A stretch of DNA of 64,000 bases from Dugong dugon (GCA_030035585.1 CM057466.1:114962182-115026181), one strand, 5' to 3'. Shown: positions 45,716 to 57,770, counted from the stretch's first letter. Numbers and translations are program-made. Notes: generated by a model from the sequence alone, not told the origin.

Positions 45716-46104
45716 GTGTGTGGTATGCATGCATGTGCGTGTGCAAGTGTGTGTGGGTGAGTGCATGTGTGTATGTGTGTGTATATGTGTGTGTGCCTGT
45801 GTGTGTGCATGAATTCATTTGTAAGCATGCATTGTGTGGGTGTGTACATGTATGTGTGCGTGTGTGAGTGCATGTTTTTATGTGCATGCATATGTGTGAA
45901 TGTGTATGTGCATGTGTGCACAAGTGCATCCTTATGTACGTCCATGTATGTACATGCATTTGTGAGCATGTGTGCGTGTAAGCTCACATGTGTGCATGTG
46001 TGTGTACGCACAGTTCCCTGTGATTATAAACTCTGTGTCTCTTAACACGTTTCTCCCATGTTTGTACGTGCGTGCGTGTGTGCACATGTATTCATGTGTG
46101 TATG
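45716..46104 (+). repeat. Long TG-rich alternating tract
   Basis: Nearly 390 bp dominated by TG with tgca, tgta and tgcg variants, broken near 46005-46050 by a non-repeat piece. Long alternating purine-pyrimidine runs favour Z-DNA. The His/Thr-rich and Cys/Val-rich ORFs here are translations of the repeat. Confidence 0.92.
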
Positions 46105-46550
46105 TATGGCTTCTTCTGATTACAAACTCCATTTGTCCTGGTGCTTTGCTGCCATCAGTCTGCATCGGCTCCCAGTGTGTCTTCTCTCCCACTCCAGCAG
46201 CAGCCGCTCTCATGGCCTCACTTGCCTCTAGGAGGGGGAGGGGACACCTTTGGTGTCCCCCAGCACTTGCCAAGGCAGAGACGTCCCCTAGAGCTCTTCA
46301 GGAACCTTCAAGTCCACAGTGGAGACCCACAGGGCCTGGCACCCCCAGAGCACCCCAATTCTGTGCCATCTCAGGTAGAGGCGAGAATGCCTTTTTCTTG
46401 AGCTTGCAGGCAGCCTTCCTCAGTCCAGGCTCTGGGCAGAGCAGAACCTCGTGGCTTCCACGCATTTTATCTCACTGAAGTCACAGTAGGGCATCACCAC
46501 AGAATGAAGACGGCAATGAATATTAATAAAATAACAGTATAGCAATGATT

Positions 46551-46640
46551 GTGAGGATAGCACAGGACAGGGCAGTGTTTCCTTCTGTTGTACACAGGGT
46601 CACTACGGGTAGAAACCAACTCAATGGCACCTACCAACAA
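46551..46640 (+). mobile_element. RTE/AfroSINE tail fragment
   Basis: gcacaggacagggcagtgtt, tgttgtacacagggtcacta and caactcaatggcacctacca match the 3' tail only. Confidence 0.8.
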
Positions 46641-46674
46641 CATTTTTTAAGAGCCTCTTGTGGCAGGTTCTATA

Positions 46675-46855
46675 TCTCACATACATTACCCAGTATAATT
46701 CTCACAATAACCCTCTGAGGTAAGTCTCGTCCCCTCCACAGATGAAAATAGTGAAGGTTGGAGAGTTAGGAATTTTGTCCACGGTCACACGGATAATTGG
46801 TATCCATGACAAGATTCAAACCCCAGTTCTGATTTCAAAGACTATGCTCTAGGTA
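46675..46855 (-). mobile_element. MIR, antisense
   Basis: Landmarks in antisense MIR order: ataattctcacaataaccct, ctctgaggtaagtctcgtcc, agatgaaaatagtgaaggtt, tccacggtcacacggataat, aagattcaaaccccagttct. A nearly complete, diverged copy. Confidence 0.8.
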
Positions 46856-46874
46856 CGACCCTAGATTCACTCTC

Positions 46875-46923
46875 TACACATACACATGTGCACGCACACA
46901 CCCACACATGCACACAAGCACAC
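46875..46923 (+). repeat. CA-rich microsatellite
   Basis: Interrupted cacaca with atgtgc and ccacac variants, just 3' of the MIR. Confidence 0.8.
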
Positions 46924-46967
46924 AGCATAATAAACTAAGTTTTTAAAGATAGCAAACAGAGAACGCT

Positions 46968-47150
46968 TTCGGCTGCTAACTGCAAGTTAGAAGTTTGAAT
47001 CCACCCAGAGGCACCTTGGAAGAAAGTCCTGGTGATCTACTTCTGAAAAATTAGCCCCTGAAAATTCTGCAGAGCATAGTTCTGCTCTGACACATGTGGG
47101 GTCGCTGTGAGTTATGGTCAAGTTGATAGCAGCTGGTATTTTATCACGGG
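46968..47150 (+). mobile_element. AfroSINE variant, plus strand, 5' eroded
   Basis: Begins in the tRNA-like half (cggctgctaactgcaagtta), then aatccacccagaggcacctt and the long RTE-type middle (tggtgatctacttctgaaaa), tail ending gatagcagctgg. Confidence 0.88.
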
Positions 47151-47513
47151 CCACAGAGCTTCATACCATTTTGCATTTTCTATAGATGCAAATACATTTG
47201 ATATCAACAGGCTCACTCTGAACCAAAGAATTTAAGAATACAAGTTAGAGATGCATGCATCATAGAAAGAAAATTTTCCTTCAGGAACATTTCTGGAAAA
47301 CAACTTATGAGCCTTGAAAGTCAGAGATATTGCAGCCACGCCAGATGACATCATTGCTCTCTCAAGTTCAAAAGCCATTGTGCCTCTGTTGCATCCATGT
47401 TGTCCTGGGGCAGGTGTGGGGGCTTGAGAACACAGGGTCAACTGCAGTTCCAGCTCTTAGTTAAAGGAAAGAAAGAGGCCATGTTTTTCTTTCAAGGAAG
47501 TACCACCAAAACA

Positions 47514-47721
47514 TAGAGCCCTGGTGGTGCAGTAGTTAAGCACTCAGCTGCTAACAGAATGGTCGGAGGTTCGAACTCACCCAGTGGCTCCATGCGAGAA
47601 AGACCTGGTGATCTCCTCTCATAAAGACTAAAGCCTGAGAAACCCTATGGGGCAGTTCTACTCTGTCTCATGGGGCCAATAGGAGTCGGAATCAACTCAA
47701 CAGCACCCAACAACAACAGCT
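47514..47721 (+). mobile_element. AfroSINE, plus strand, long form
   Basis: Head gagccctggtggtgcagtag, B box gttcgaactc, middle gagaaagacctggtgatctc, tail agtcggaatcaactcaacag then a caacaaca end. The repeat accaaaaca at 47505-47513 and 47722-47730 is its TSD. Confidence 0.93.
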
Positions 47722-47730
47722 ACCAAAACA

Positions 47731-48671
47731 GTCCACCACATGGGGGTTTAGAACAGCACCTCTCTGTCCACATGGTGCTGCCCATGACCATGTGAACCGG
47801 TGTGTGTCTGTTTGGAACCCTCATCTCTTCATTTGTATGGGAACACTGGCTGTCAAGACCAATACTTTCCTATCATTCCTCTTGTACTCAGAACAATAGA
47901 CAGGAAGTCATTTTTACAGCTGATATTTAGTCTGAGACCAGTTCACAGAAGGAGTTACAGCTTCCTATTGTTTGCTGCCAAAGCATTCCAAGATGGCCAC
48001 AGTTTTTGTGTTCCAACGGCTGGCAGTTGTTTTCTGAACACTCGGCCACAGCGTCCTGTGGATGTCCCGTGAGCCTGGCTCACCTGTGCTTCCCAAGGCT
48101 TTACTTACTGCCAGGGAGCGATAAGTATGGTCTCAGCCATGCAAAGTGAAAGAGCCACATTGTTGCAAAGAAGGCAAATGGGCAAATGTCTGCTTGCACG
48201 AGTGGTGCTCTCACTCACCTCCTTGCTGACCAAGAAGAGAAGCAGGCTGGCTAGCTTTGGGGAAAGAACTGAAGCATCATCGCTCCACACACTCCAGCCC
48301 CAGCCAACGACGACTGCAAACCGCAGCACAGGGAGTCTGTGTGGACAGCCAATGGGCATCAACCCAGGGAAAGGGGAGGGTTCTGGAGTCAACCTTGTCT
48401 TAACCCTCAGTGTTCGATCTTGCTCCCCTACCAAACATAATTGAGTCTCCTAGGAGTTTTCTTTCCTTTCATAAATTAGTATGACGTGGACTTCCCAGCA
48501 CACCCGTAACGTCCTATGGGTCCTTCAAAGTGCTTCATGGCAGATGGGATTGCTGGAATGAGGAGAGGATGTGTGTGCTCCGTGCTGTGCGATTATGTAT
48601 GTTCGGTGTAGGTGGGGAGAGAAGTAAAGGTGCATACATCTTTAGTGCAAAAAAGTACATGGTTGGGTTAG
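47731..48671. other. Unannotated intergenic DNA
   Basis: No repeat or gene recognised. Antiparallel ORFs of 105-109 aa at 48105-48444 share the same bases and show no domain. Confidence 0.4.
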
Positions 48672-48876
48672 GGTTACGAGTTGCCATTGGGTGGACTCTG
48701 ACTCACGGTGACCCCCACGTGTGTCAGAGTAGAACTGTGCTCCACAGCGTTTTCAATGGCTGATTTTTCAGAAGTAGATCTCCAGGCCTTTCTTCTGAGG
48801 TGTCTCAGGGTAGACTCGAACCTCCAACCTTTTGGTTACCAGCCAAGCGCGTTCACTGTCTGCACCACCCAGAAAA
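48672..48876 (-). mobile_element. AfroSINE variant, minus strand
   Basis: Antisense form with the long middle: ttgccattgggtggactctg, gtgtcagagtagaactgtgc, ttcagaagtagatctccagg, then the head complement (tcgaacctccaaccttttgg). Confidence 0.92.
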
Positions 48877-51634
48877 TGCCCTAATGGCCCACTCAAGAGG
48901 AAAGAGAAGATTGGGCTTGGAGGTTTATTTTCAGTCAACTGAAAACAGGTCAGTTGGAAGATGATGCTGACTTAACTGGTTTTTACTAATCAACCTGATA
49001 TCAGACACTCAGACTGGCCCTGACCAAACCAAGGAGCAATAAATAAATGCCCACACAGAATTGTACCCAAGGGAGAGTGGTGCAAAGAGAATTTCTCAAA
49101 TCCCAACATGATCAGGGAATAATTCAACATTGTGTTGTTTTGGCCACTTCTATTGAAAATGGGCCTCTTCTTGAACTTTCTTTCCTTAGAAGTCCTTCAC
49201 TGAGTTTCTGTGAAGACCTCATACTCCCCTGCCCAGGAGCTCACGGAAACAGTGAATCGAAGGTCCAGAATGCGGGGGCAGGGGGGTGCCAGGGCTCAGA
49301 GTGGGCTCCTCAACCAACCGATGTCTCCGCTCTTCTGAGACACCAAGACTGACCCTCAGACACCAGGGAGAATTCTGGAAGGTGACAGATCTAGAGCTAT
49401 CTGAAGAGGAAAATAAATGTGTGTACTACTTAAATAAATGTATCTCTTTTAAGATTAAGATGCAACTTGTTCTACCTCAAATTTATTTTTCTCTTGTCAC
49501 TAATCAAAAAGGCCACGTAAACCTTCATATTTTTTCACCTTTTAATTCTACTCCAGAGGCGCTACCGAGGGAATCATTTGTTAAAAGAATAAAAAGCTCA
49601 GTAGCAGTCTAATCACAATGGGAAAATTGAAGAAAAGGGAAGTGTTAGAGAAATCATCTGTAAATCTATTTGTTGAAATATTATACAATAATTAGAAATG
49701 GTATTTATTTAGAGTTTGTAGACTTAAAATAGCTTCTCAATGCTGGGCAAAAATATAGAATACAAGAGTTGGTTTAATAATAGACTAAAATGTGCAAATT
49801 AGATTATATAAAATATATAAAAAGTGGAAATATGAATTAGCTCTTCATTATTATATGACAATAACTATCATATAATAGTTTATATTATAATAAGTTATTA
49901 TATTTTTAGGCATTGATTGGGGTTATTTAGAATCTTTTTCAAAATTTCCTGTAATCTTTATTATTTTACAATTAAAAAGAGGAAGATTAATGTTATTACT
50001 TATGTTTCTAATTGTTTAAAGTCTGCACTTTATTTGGTAGGAATTAAACTTCGACTGTATTACATAATGTTTTTTAAATGTGTTAGTGGTAAAATAGGAG
50101 AGGCAGAAGAACCTGAGTAAGGTGGAAGTAAAGAAAATCCACCAGAACATACAGAAATGTCCTGATATTCAAAGTAGTCTGTGTCTGAGAGCTGCTTGCT
50201 GTGCCTTTGCTCCATTAAGCTCAGCCCATCCTTTTTTTTTTTTTTTTCTTTGAAGCACCAGTATAAAGCGCTTTTATAGCAATAATAAAACCTGAAGCTT
50301 GTGGGTGGCAGAAGAAGGGCAATGTCTTGTCATGTCCACACAGAAAGAAGCAGGGCGGAACCAGAACCAGAAGCAGGAAAGCAATGGAGAAGGGCCTCTA
50401 CATGGACACAGAAGACCCAAAGGTGCCCTACAGCAGGAATCAGTCTCAATGGCAAATGTATCTTTGTTGGGGTCAACATTCCTACAAACACCACCTTCCA
50501 TTTTGCTTCTTGAAATGTGGGCGGTTGTGCTTGTGACTCCCCCAGAGGTTTTTAAAGGATTAAAAACCCGCTAGAAAGCTCACAGGATGGAGTAAACTAG
50601 GTCAGGCATCAATGAGAAAGTTACCTGCAGGGCAGTCGTCCTGCTGACCTTACCGTGTGCTGGGTGGCACAGGTGGCTGTGTTCCCTAGGGAGTGGGGCG
50701 TCCTTGTCCTCCATCACTCCTTCCCCGTGGGCTCTGCTCACTCCCTCTCCCACCCACCTGTGGAAGCTGGAGTCAGAGGACCTGGGAGCAAAATCCAATT
50801 CATACTGAGTAGTTACTGAGATCCGATGGCCATGGGCAAATTGGGCCAATGACTGCAGGACTTTATGTGTGAGCTCTGTTTAAGGGCATGAGAAGACCGA
50901 GACACTGCCCAGTTTATGACAACTCCCATTCAACCCTCGTGCCTTATTGGATGAGCTCAAGCTTCGTCACTGAAAGGCACTGCCAGCAGCCTTTTCTCTT
51001 GTCCTGCATTTCACAAATGCTGCGTGTTTGGTACATTGTTGAACTTCATGGACGAAGCAGGAAAGTGCCTGGCCGAAACAGCCCTCCAGGAGCCACTGCC
51101 TAACTGGCCTGCCTACTCAGCACCAGGATCTTAGAGAGAGCTGCCCCTTGGTGGCGTTTATTCAGGCACCGGCCTACAACACCACTTTAATGGAAACTTC
51201 AAGGTGGAACTTTCAAAAGGTGACAAAGCAGTGAGCTAATTATGATTCAGGCTCAACTTACAACATGAAAGCTATATTCCATTTACACAAACATTTACTC
51301 TAAGCATTAATGCACAGACATTGGTCCCTCCAACGATGACATTCTACAGATCTAAGCTTTGGCAGTCAATTATCCCAGTAAAGCTGGGCTCCTCCCACAC
51401 ATACATCAGAAGCCACAGATACCCTGGAAAGAGCCTCACGGTCCTCCCAAGGTCAGTGAGACTGCCCAGCACTCTCTGTTCTGAACATCCTCACTCTCAT
51501 TGGTGACTCGGGCTTCTCCTTCTGTTCCTAGTTCTTTAGTATTCTGATCCTTTGGGGTCCACCCGGCCTTTGAAATTGATGCCCTGAAGGCTGTGCAAGT
51601 GACTCCCCCATCTATGCTCCAAACTTTATGCTGT
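48877..51634. other. Unannotated intergenic DNA, 2.8 kb
   Basis: No repeat family recognised. 49620-50060 is very AT-rich (many tat/ata words). A T17-type run stands near 50232-50249. ORFs at 50299-50574 overlap in three frames and have no motif. Confidence 0.4.
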
Positions 51635-51639
51635 GCTAC

Positions 51640-52157
51640 TATCATAGATTGAATTATGTCCCCCAAAAAACGTGTGTATCAATTTGGCTGGGCCATGATT
51701 CCCGGTATTGTGTGGTTGTCCTCCATTTTGTGATTGTCCTTTATGTTAAAGAGGATTAGGGTGGGATTGTATAACACCCTTACTAAGGTCACATCCCTGA
51801 TCCAATGTAAAGGGAGTTTCCCTGGGATGCGGCCTGCACCACCTTTTATCTCTCAAGAGATAAAAAGGAAAGGGAAGCAAGCAGAGAGTTGGGGACCTTA
51901 TACCACCAAGAAAGCAGTGCCAGGAGCAGAGCATGTCCTTTGGACCTGAGATTCCTGCACTGAGATGCTCCCAGATCAAGGGAAGACTGTTGACAAGGAC
52001 CTTCCTCCAGAACCAACAGAGAGAGAAAGCCTTTCCCTGGAGCTAACACCCTGAATTGGGACTTGTAGCCTACTGGACTGTGAGAGAATAAATTTCTCTT
52101 TGTTAAAGCCATCCTCTTGTGGTATTTCTGTTAGAGCAGCACTAGTTGACTAAGACA
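51640..52157 (+). mobile_element. Solo LTR, ERVL-MaLR-like, plus strand, 5-bp TSD
   Basis: 518 bp from tatcatagattgaattatgt to agttgactaagaca. MaLR-like landmarks: gtcccccaaaa near the start, a TATA-like aagagataaaaagg near 51855-51870, and AATAAA near 52089. The flanks 51635-51639 and 52158-52162 are both gctac, the 5-bp TSD typical of this class. The terminal TG has decayed to TA. It is the plus-sense relative of 15434-15956. Confidence 0.9.
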
Positions 52158-52818
52158 GCTACTAATAGTAGATGCTGTGCCACCCCTATTAGATAAAGTG
52201 AGACCCATTCTAGATACTGTGATGCCCATACCATATTGGGAGACTTGTACAGATACTATGTAGTGCTCGCTGGACACTAGGTATTTAAAAAGATGTAAAA
52301 CCTAAAACTCTCAGACTTCTAGAAGAAAACCTTTGTCACCTTGGGCCAGAAAGAGATTTCTTCCATAAGATACTCAAAGTACGATTTCTAAAAGAACAAT
52401 TTAATAATCGGTCTTCATCAAAATTAAGAATTTCTGCTCATTGATAAACACTGTTAAGAAAATAAAAACACAACCCACAGACTGGGAGAAAATATTTGCA
52501 AATCATATATTGGATACAGAGCTTGTATTCAGTATAAAGAACTCTTAAAACTCAATATTAAGAAAATAAGCAGCCCACTTTTTAAAATGGGCATAAGATT
52601 TGAACATACAAAAGAAGAAACGCAGTTATCAAATGCTCAACACTATTAGCTAGTAGGAAAGTGCAAATTAAAAACACAGTGAGATAAAAACTATATGCTT
52701 TTGGAATGCTTAAAATTAAAAAGATTGAGCACCCCAAGTGTTGGTGAGGGTGTGAAGGAACTAGAACTCTCATACACTGCTGGTGGGAATGTAAAATAGT
52801 ACAACCACTTTGGAAAAT

Positions 52819-52951
52819 TGTTGTTGTTAGGTCTGTCATGTCGGCTCCAACTCATGGTGACCTTATGTATAACACACTGAAATGTTACCTGGTCTTGCAG
52901 CATCCTCACAACCATTGCTATGTTTGTGCCCATTGCTGCAGCCACTGTGTC
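52819..52951 (-). mobile_element. RTE/BovB 3'-end fragment, minus strand
   Basis: On plus it opens with ttgttgttaggtctgtcatg and continues actcatggtgaccttatgta, acctggtcttgcagcatcct, and ttgctgcagccactgtgtc. This is antisense to the RTE 3' end and extends further into the LINE than the SINE tails do, so I read it as an RTE copy and not a SINE. Confidence 0.8.
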
Positions 52952-53217
52952 AAGTTTAGCAGCTTTTAAACAAGTTAAACATAGAGTTATCATATGATGC
53001 AGACTTTCCACTTCTAGGTATTTACCCAAGAAAATAAACGCATATGTCCAGACAAAGTCTTGTGCATACATGTTCGTTTCAGCTTTATTTGTAATAGCCC
53101 CAGACTCAGAAACAACCCAAATATCCATCAGTAGGTGAATGGATAAACGAATTGGTATATCCATACAAGGGAATGCTACTTAGCAATGAAAAGGTAGCGA
53201 CTATTGGTACATGCTAC

Positions 53218-53345
53218 AGTGAAACTTCCAGACTAAGAGAAACTAGGAAAAAAGACCTGGCTATCTACTTCCAAAAAATCAAACAGTGAAAACCCTCTGG
53301 ATCACTACGGTCCAGTCTCATTGTGCACAGGATCGCCATGAGTCA
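53218..53345 (+). mobile_element. RTE-tail fragment
   Basis: gaaacttccagactaagaga, taggaaaaaagacctggcta, ctctggatcactacggtcca, and gatcgccatgagtcaagg show the RTE-type 3' end. An AfroSINE follows with no spacer. Confidence 0.82.
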
Positions 53346-53512
53346 AGGGCCCCAGTGGTATAGTGGTTAAGAGCTCAGCTGCTAACCAAAAGGTCAACAG
53401 TTCAAATCCACCAGCCGCTCCTTGGATACCATATGGGGCAGTTCTACTGTGTCCCATAAGGTCGGTATGAGTCAGAATCAACTTGACAGCAACAACATGA
53501 CGGCAATGAGTT
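53346..53512 (+). mobile_element. AfroSINE, plus strand, inserted in RTE tail
   Basis: Short-form SINE: gccccagtggtatagtggtt, B box gttcaaatcc, then ccgctccttggatacc and tail agtcagaatcaacttgacag. It directly continues the RTE fragment, suggesting insertion into its 3' end. Confidence 0.9.
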
Positions 53513-53822
53513 TCACAACAAATTGAAGAAATTATGAAATAATGCTGCTGAGTAAAAAATGCCAGACCTCTCCCCAAAAAAAGAAGTACAAGCGTTATGA
53601 TTCTATTTATATAAAATTCTAGGAAATGCAATATAGAGGGGCAGGAGAAAGGTATTACAGACAGACACAAGGAAACTTTTAGATAGAATGGCTATGTTCA
53701 TCACCTTGATTGCGGTGATGGCTCCAGTGATTATATACATGTCAAAAGTTATCAAATAATACATTTGAAATATGTGTAGTTTACTGACTATCAATTATAC
53801 CTCAATAAAGAAACTTTTAAAA

Positions 53823-56800
53823 GTAGCTTACCCAGTAGGAAAAAAAGGCTTGTACGTATAAAAGACGTGGTGATATGGGGCCGTATATCTTAAATTAATT
53901 CAGAGTGACTGTGTGGATGAACTATGGCGGGGCCTCTGCTCCCTGAGTGGGTGAAGCCTGGTTCCTGTTGCCCGCTGGTCCCCATAACCCGCCAGTCTGC
54001 ATTCTAGGTCACACTGTATCTGGACAGCAGAGTGTAGAGCAGTGTTGCATCACCTTACAAAAACATACTCATGGATTCTGGCCGCCTTTGGTCAGCTCTG
54101 ACTGGTATCTTACTATTCTTTCCATGCCAAATGCTTCATTTGCATCTCCTATGGCAATAATACCTGCTAAACCCTTTGATAATTTATGAGAGAAACCATG
54201 TTGTTTTCTTCGGTTTCCTTCTTCTGCTAAGAAGAACAAGGTTCAAATGTCTAATCGGCATGGAACACAAAATAATGATAACAATCCTAATTAACAATTT
54301 ATGCTAATAGAAACTTTTTATTTTCTAAGTGGCTGAACGCGTGGAAAATGCTAGGTACTTTTGCAGAGGATGGGGGCAGGGAGAAAGAGAAGGAAAGAGA
54401 AGAAGGAAAATAATCTCTGCAATTTAAAGCATGAGCTCCAGCTGTATTATAACCACAGAGAAGAACCCAGTACATCTACAACACACCCAACACGTGCAAA
54501 ACACCACACCATTAGGAGGAGAAAACTGTTTCTGACATCAAGAAACAAAACTAGTAGTAGATCCAGAGAGTTGTTCATTTTTTCTAAGTATGGTGGCCTT
54601 TGTGCAGGCATGGCCTAATTCCACAGGGTTTCTTGTAATACCTAGGACACAGCCACGCAGCCCACAGACATCTAACAAATGAGAGGAGACGCATACAACC
54701 GACCACATGCTGCCCAAGGCAAGGTCTGATACACAGGCAGATGGTCAGGCCAAATAGGCTATCTGCAGTGCACTGCCCACAAATCGGCTTACTCAGTCCT
54801 ACCAAGGGAGAACATTCTGTGGGTTGTGCAGAACAGGTAGGTGCTGGATCTCTCACGGCTGATCTGCTCTCTTATTTGGAACTGAGATTGCAGGGGCGCT
54901 CCATACTCCTATGGGAACTGCTATTCATCTCCCACTTGTAAGATGACGAGCTGCAATGCTTGACACTTTAGCTCTTGGAAGAAGGAGTCACTGTTTAGAG
55001 ACTGACCTGAGGGCAATGTTGGAAATGCAGGCAGCTTCCGTGACTGGCTGGCGTCCACAGACATCACGAGTGGGAGCAGGGAAGGTGATGCCCTGTTCCT
55101 GTGCCATCCAGTAGGGTCTGACTTTTCCAATGACCCCTCAGCCTTGAGGGTGGGGGCGTGTGGACTAATGGCTCACAGCACATCCACAGTGACCCCAGGC
55201 CTTGCCTCAGGGTACCATCAGCTAGATTGTACCAGGATAAGCCCTTTGCTTTCTTCCAGACCCTCCCCCATATCTCCCAAGACAATAAGCCCATGGAGCC
55301 TGCTCTCTAAGCATCCTGCCCCACTGGCTGTGACCTGATGCACCGACATCTTGGGGCCACACTGTACACACATTGTTGTGAGCCCGTCTGGGAATGGGCC
55401 CTGCCCTTCCTTCCCCAGATCCCACAGCAGTGGGCGGGCCATTCCCTGGTGTTCAACGGTTGGGTAATGGAACTTCCACCATGGCCAGATGTGCTGGGCT
55501 TTGTTGCACCAGAGGGTGGCGCTGCAGCATTTAGGCATCTGTTTCATTTCCGGGACCAGCACAAGGAGTTCAGTAACGGGGAGTTGGCACTTGGTGCTCA
55601 CCTGGCACGGTTGTTTCCTGTTCATGGCCCCCCATCGTGTGTGTGTGGTGTATTATTACAATCACTAAAGCTCTGTAAACAAGATTCTCCAAAACTCTAC
55701 AGGGCTTCCCCATTTACAAAACGAAACACAGCAATGGAAGACAGATCCAGTAAACTTCAGCAACTGAGCTCTCCCCACTGCCGGACAAAAATTAATTCCT
55801 AACAGCCTGTTAAAGTCTTGGGGAAACTTTGTGGAAATGTAAAATAAGGTCTATGGAAACTCTTTGCTAATTCTTTTATGACTAAAGTTTTCAAAAACTA
55901 TAATGGTGCTAGAGCTAAATGAGATCATCTGGAAGTTTCATTTTTTTCTGGCTCTGATAATCTGTATTAAAAAATCCATGCTGTTTGCATGCCGACTTTC
56001 ATATTTTGAATCAGTTTTCTTATTTCCCTCTCTCAACCTGCCTGCAGAGAAGTTTCTTCATGGCTTGCAGATTGTCTCAATTTTTACCCATCTGTTTCCT
56101 TCGCCTAGAGTGTCCTAAACACCCTCTTTTACAATGATCTCTAGCACATTTATCCTTCCATAACCAACTGAGTACCCATCACTGCCAGAAGGGTTTATTT
56201 CATTTCTCCACACCATATCTATTAGAACCCTTTTTAAAAATCTCTGTTGCTTCTATTGTCAGTATCCTATGTCTAAGCATTTCCATTTAATCCATGAAAG
56301 TTATTTCTCATCAATTGAAGTAGATGGTGAGGTCCTCCTTTCTGTGATCTATCGTATTAGAGGAAATAGTACCACTGAGAAGGAAGACAGAGAAATGCTC
56401 TTTGGATGTAATTTGATCTTAAAAGATGCAGAGGCCTGTGAGAGAAGCAAGCACGGCATCTTTCGCATCGATGCCCAATAGATATGCACCAGTTTAAACT
56501 GAACTGAGATCTCCTATATAATGGCAATCTGTGTTTGATAATATCCAGAAAGCTAGTCCCATTCATGGCACGTACTAAACTCCCCAGGAAAACAGGAATG
56601 GCTGATCCCAGTGAACAATGCTCCAAATGGTACAGAGAAATCAGACTCTGTACAACACAAGTCAGGGAACATGGCAAACAGAGAGGAGGTGAGGGAGAGC
56701 CACGCAACTTCGTCTTCCCCAACTCTGCACAGAAGATGAAGGCAGGTGTTTTTAGGACTACCCTCTATCCTTAAGTTCTCAGCTGGGGAAATAGCAGAGT

Positions 56801-56845
56801 AGCAGAGGCACTAGTGTTCCTGCTCCAAAGAAGAACCTAACCCTG
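53823..56845. other. Unannotated intergenic DNA, 3.0 kb
   Basis: No repeat family recognised. The longest frame (55338-55802, 154 aa) lies opposite two minus-strand frames in the same bases and has no motif I can identify. I treat it as chance, with low certainty. Confidence 0.35.
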
Positions 56846-57462
56846 TGTCTTAGGCTGGCTTCTCTAGAGAACCAAAATCAGTGAAGCATATATATATAGA
56901 GAGAGAGAGAGATTAAGGTCAAGGAAATGGCTCACATGGTTGTAGAAGCTGGAAAGTTCCAAGTTCATGGGCCAGGCTGGAGGCTTCTCCTGACTCATGT
57001 AGCTGCAGGGGTTAGCAAACTCGATATGGGCAGGTCAGACAGCAGGCCTCTGGCTTACAGGCTGCAGAGGCCAACTAATCCTAAGATCGACAGATAAAAT
57101 GGCAGGCTGCTGGCTCACAGACTGCAGAGGCTGATGAATCCCAGGACTGGCAGGTAAGCTCCTAGCTCAAGTCCCAAGAACTGAACGTCAGATGAGAACC
57201 CAGCTGTGGTATCCAGAGCAAGCAAAAGCCAGTGAGCTTTGCAGAAGGTCCACATATATTAGATGCAGGCCACACCCCCAAGGAAACTTCCTTTCAACTA
57301 ATTGGCTGCTCATAGCCGATCTCATCACGAAAGTGATTACATTGTATCAGATCTCATTATGGCAGTGATTACATCATTACATAGCTGCCAAACTACATCG
57401 TCACTGAAAAACCACTGAGAATCATGGCCCAACCAAGTTGACACATAACCTTAACCATCACA
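56846..57462 (-). mobile_element. LTR-like element, minus strand
   Basis: On plus it starts tgtcttaggctggcttctct and ends in gacacataaccttaaccatc then aca. The right part, ctgagaatcatggcccaacc then aagttgacaca, matches the antisense 5' part of the LTR at 15434. The left has a (TA)n(GA)n tract at 56888-56912. No clean TSD is visible (ccctg against tcttg). It contains three units of 60-bp repeat. Confidence 0.7.
57002..57181 (-). repeat. 60-bp-period tandem repeat inside LTR
   Basis: The word ctgcag(a/g)gg recurs at 57003, 57063 and 57123, exactly 60 bases apart. In the first two units ggcttacag and ggctcacag are at the same relative places, and cag(a/c)cagcaggcct/tggcaggctgct matches. Confidence 0.85.
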
Positions 57463-57565
57463 TCTTGTGACTTTGCAGCTTAAACTAGGAGGTATTGGTG
57501 CCCATCCAGTCCCAGCAATGAGCCAGTAAAGTTCTAAGAACATGCAGGACTAAAGTTGAACAATA

Positions 57566-57755
57566 AAAGTTACCATACAGTCGATTCCAACTCATGGTGA
57601 TCCAGTGTGTATCAGAGTAGAACTGTGGATTTTCAGTGGCTGATTTTTCAGAAGTAGCTCACCAGGCCTTTCTTCCAAGGCACTCATGGGTGGACTTCTT
57701 GAACCTCCAACCTTTCAGTTAGCAGTAGAGCACATTAATCATTTGCAACACCCAT
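57566..57755 (-). mobile_element. AfroSINE variant, minus strand
   Basis: gtcgattccaactcatggtg, tcagaagtagctcaccaggc, cgaacctcc-type text (here ttgaacctccaacctttcag) and ttagcag show the long-middle form in antisense. Confidence 0.9.
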
Positions 57756-57770
57756 AGATTACTATCCATA

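Larger units (their letters stand above)
52282..53822 (+). mobile_element. Old L1 3' end with nested insertions
   Basis: Ancient L1 ORF2 3' part: gactgggagaaaatatttgc, gaactcttaaaactcaatat, ctgctggtgggaatgtaaaa, and ccatcagtaggtgaatggat. The 3'UTR follows (gattgcggtgatggctccag; tatacctcaataaagaaac). The element is interrupted by an antisense RTE piece at 52819-52951 and by RTE plus AfroSINE at 53218-53512. Frames are thoroughly broken. Confidence 0.88.

Noticed and set aside
45660-46273. Long His/Thr-rich and Cys/Val-rich ORFs on both strands
   Set aside because: They are translations of the TG/CA microsatellite in different frames.
55338-55802. 154-aa ORF as a candidate gene
   Set aside because: Opposed by two minus-strand frames over the same bases, with no recognisable domain; likely chance in moderately GC-rich DNA.
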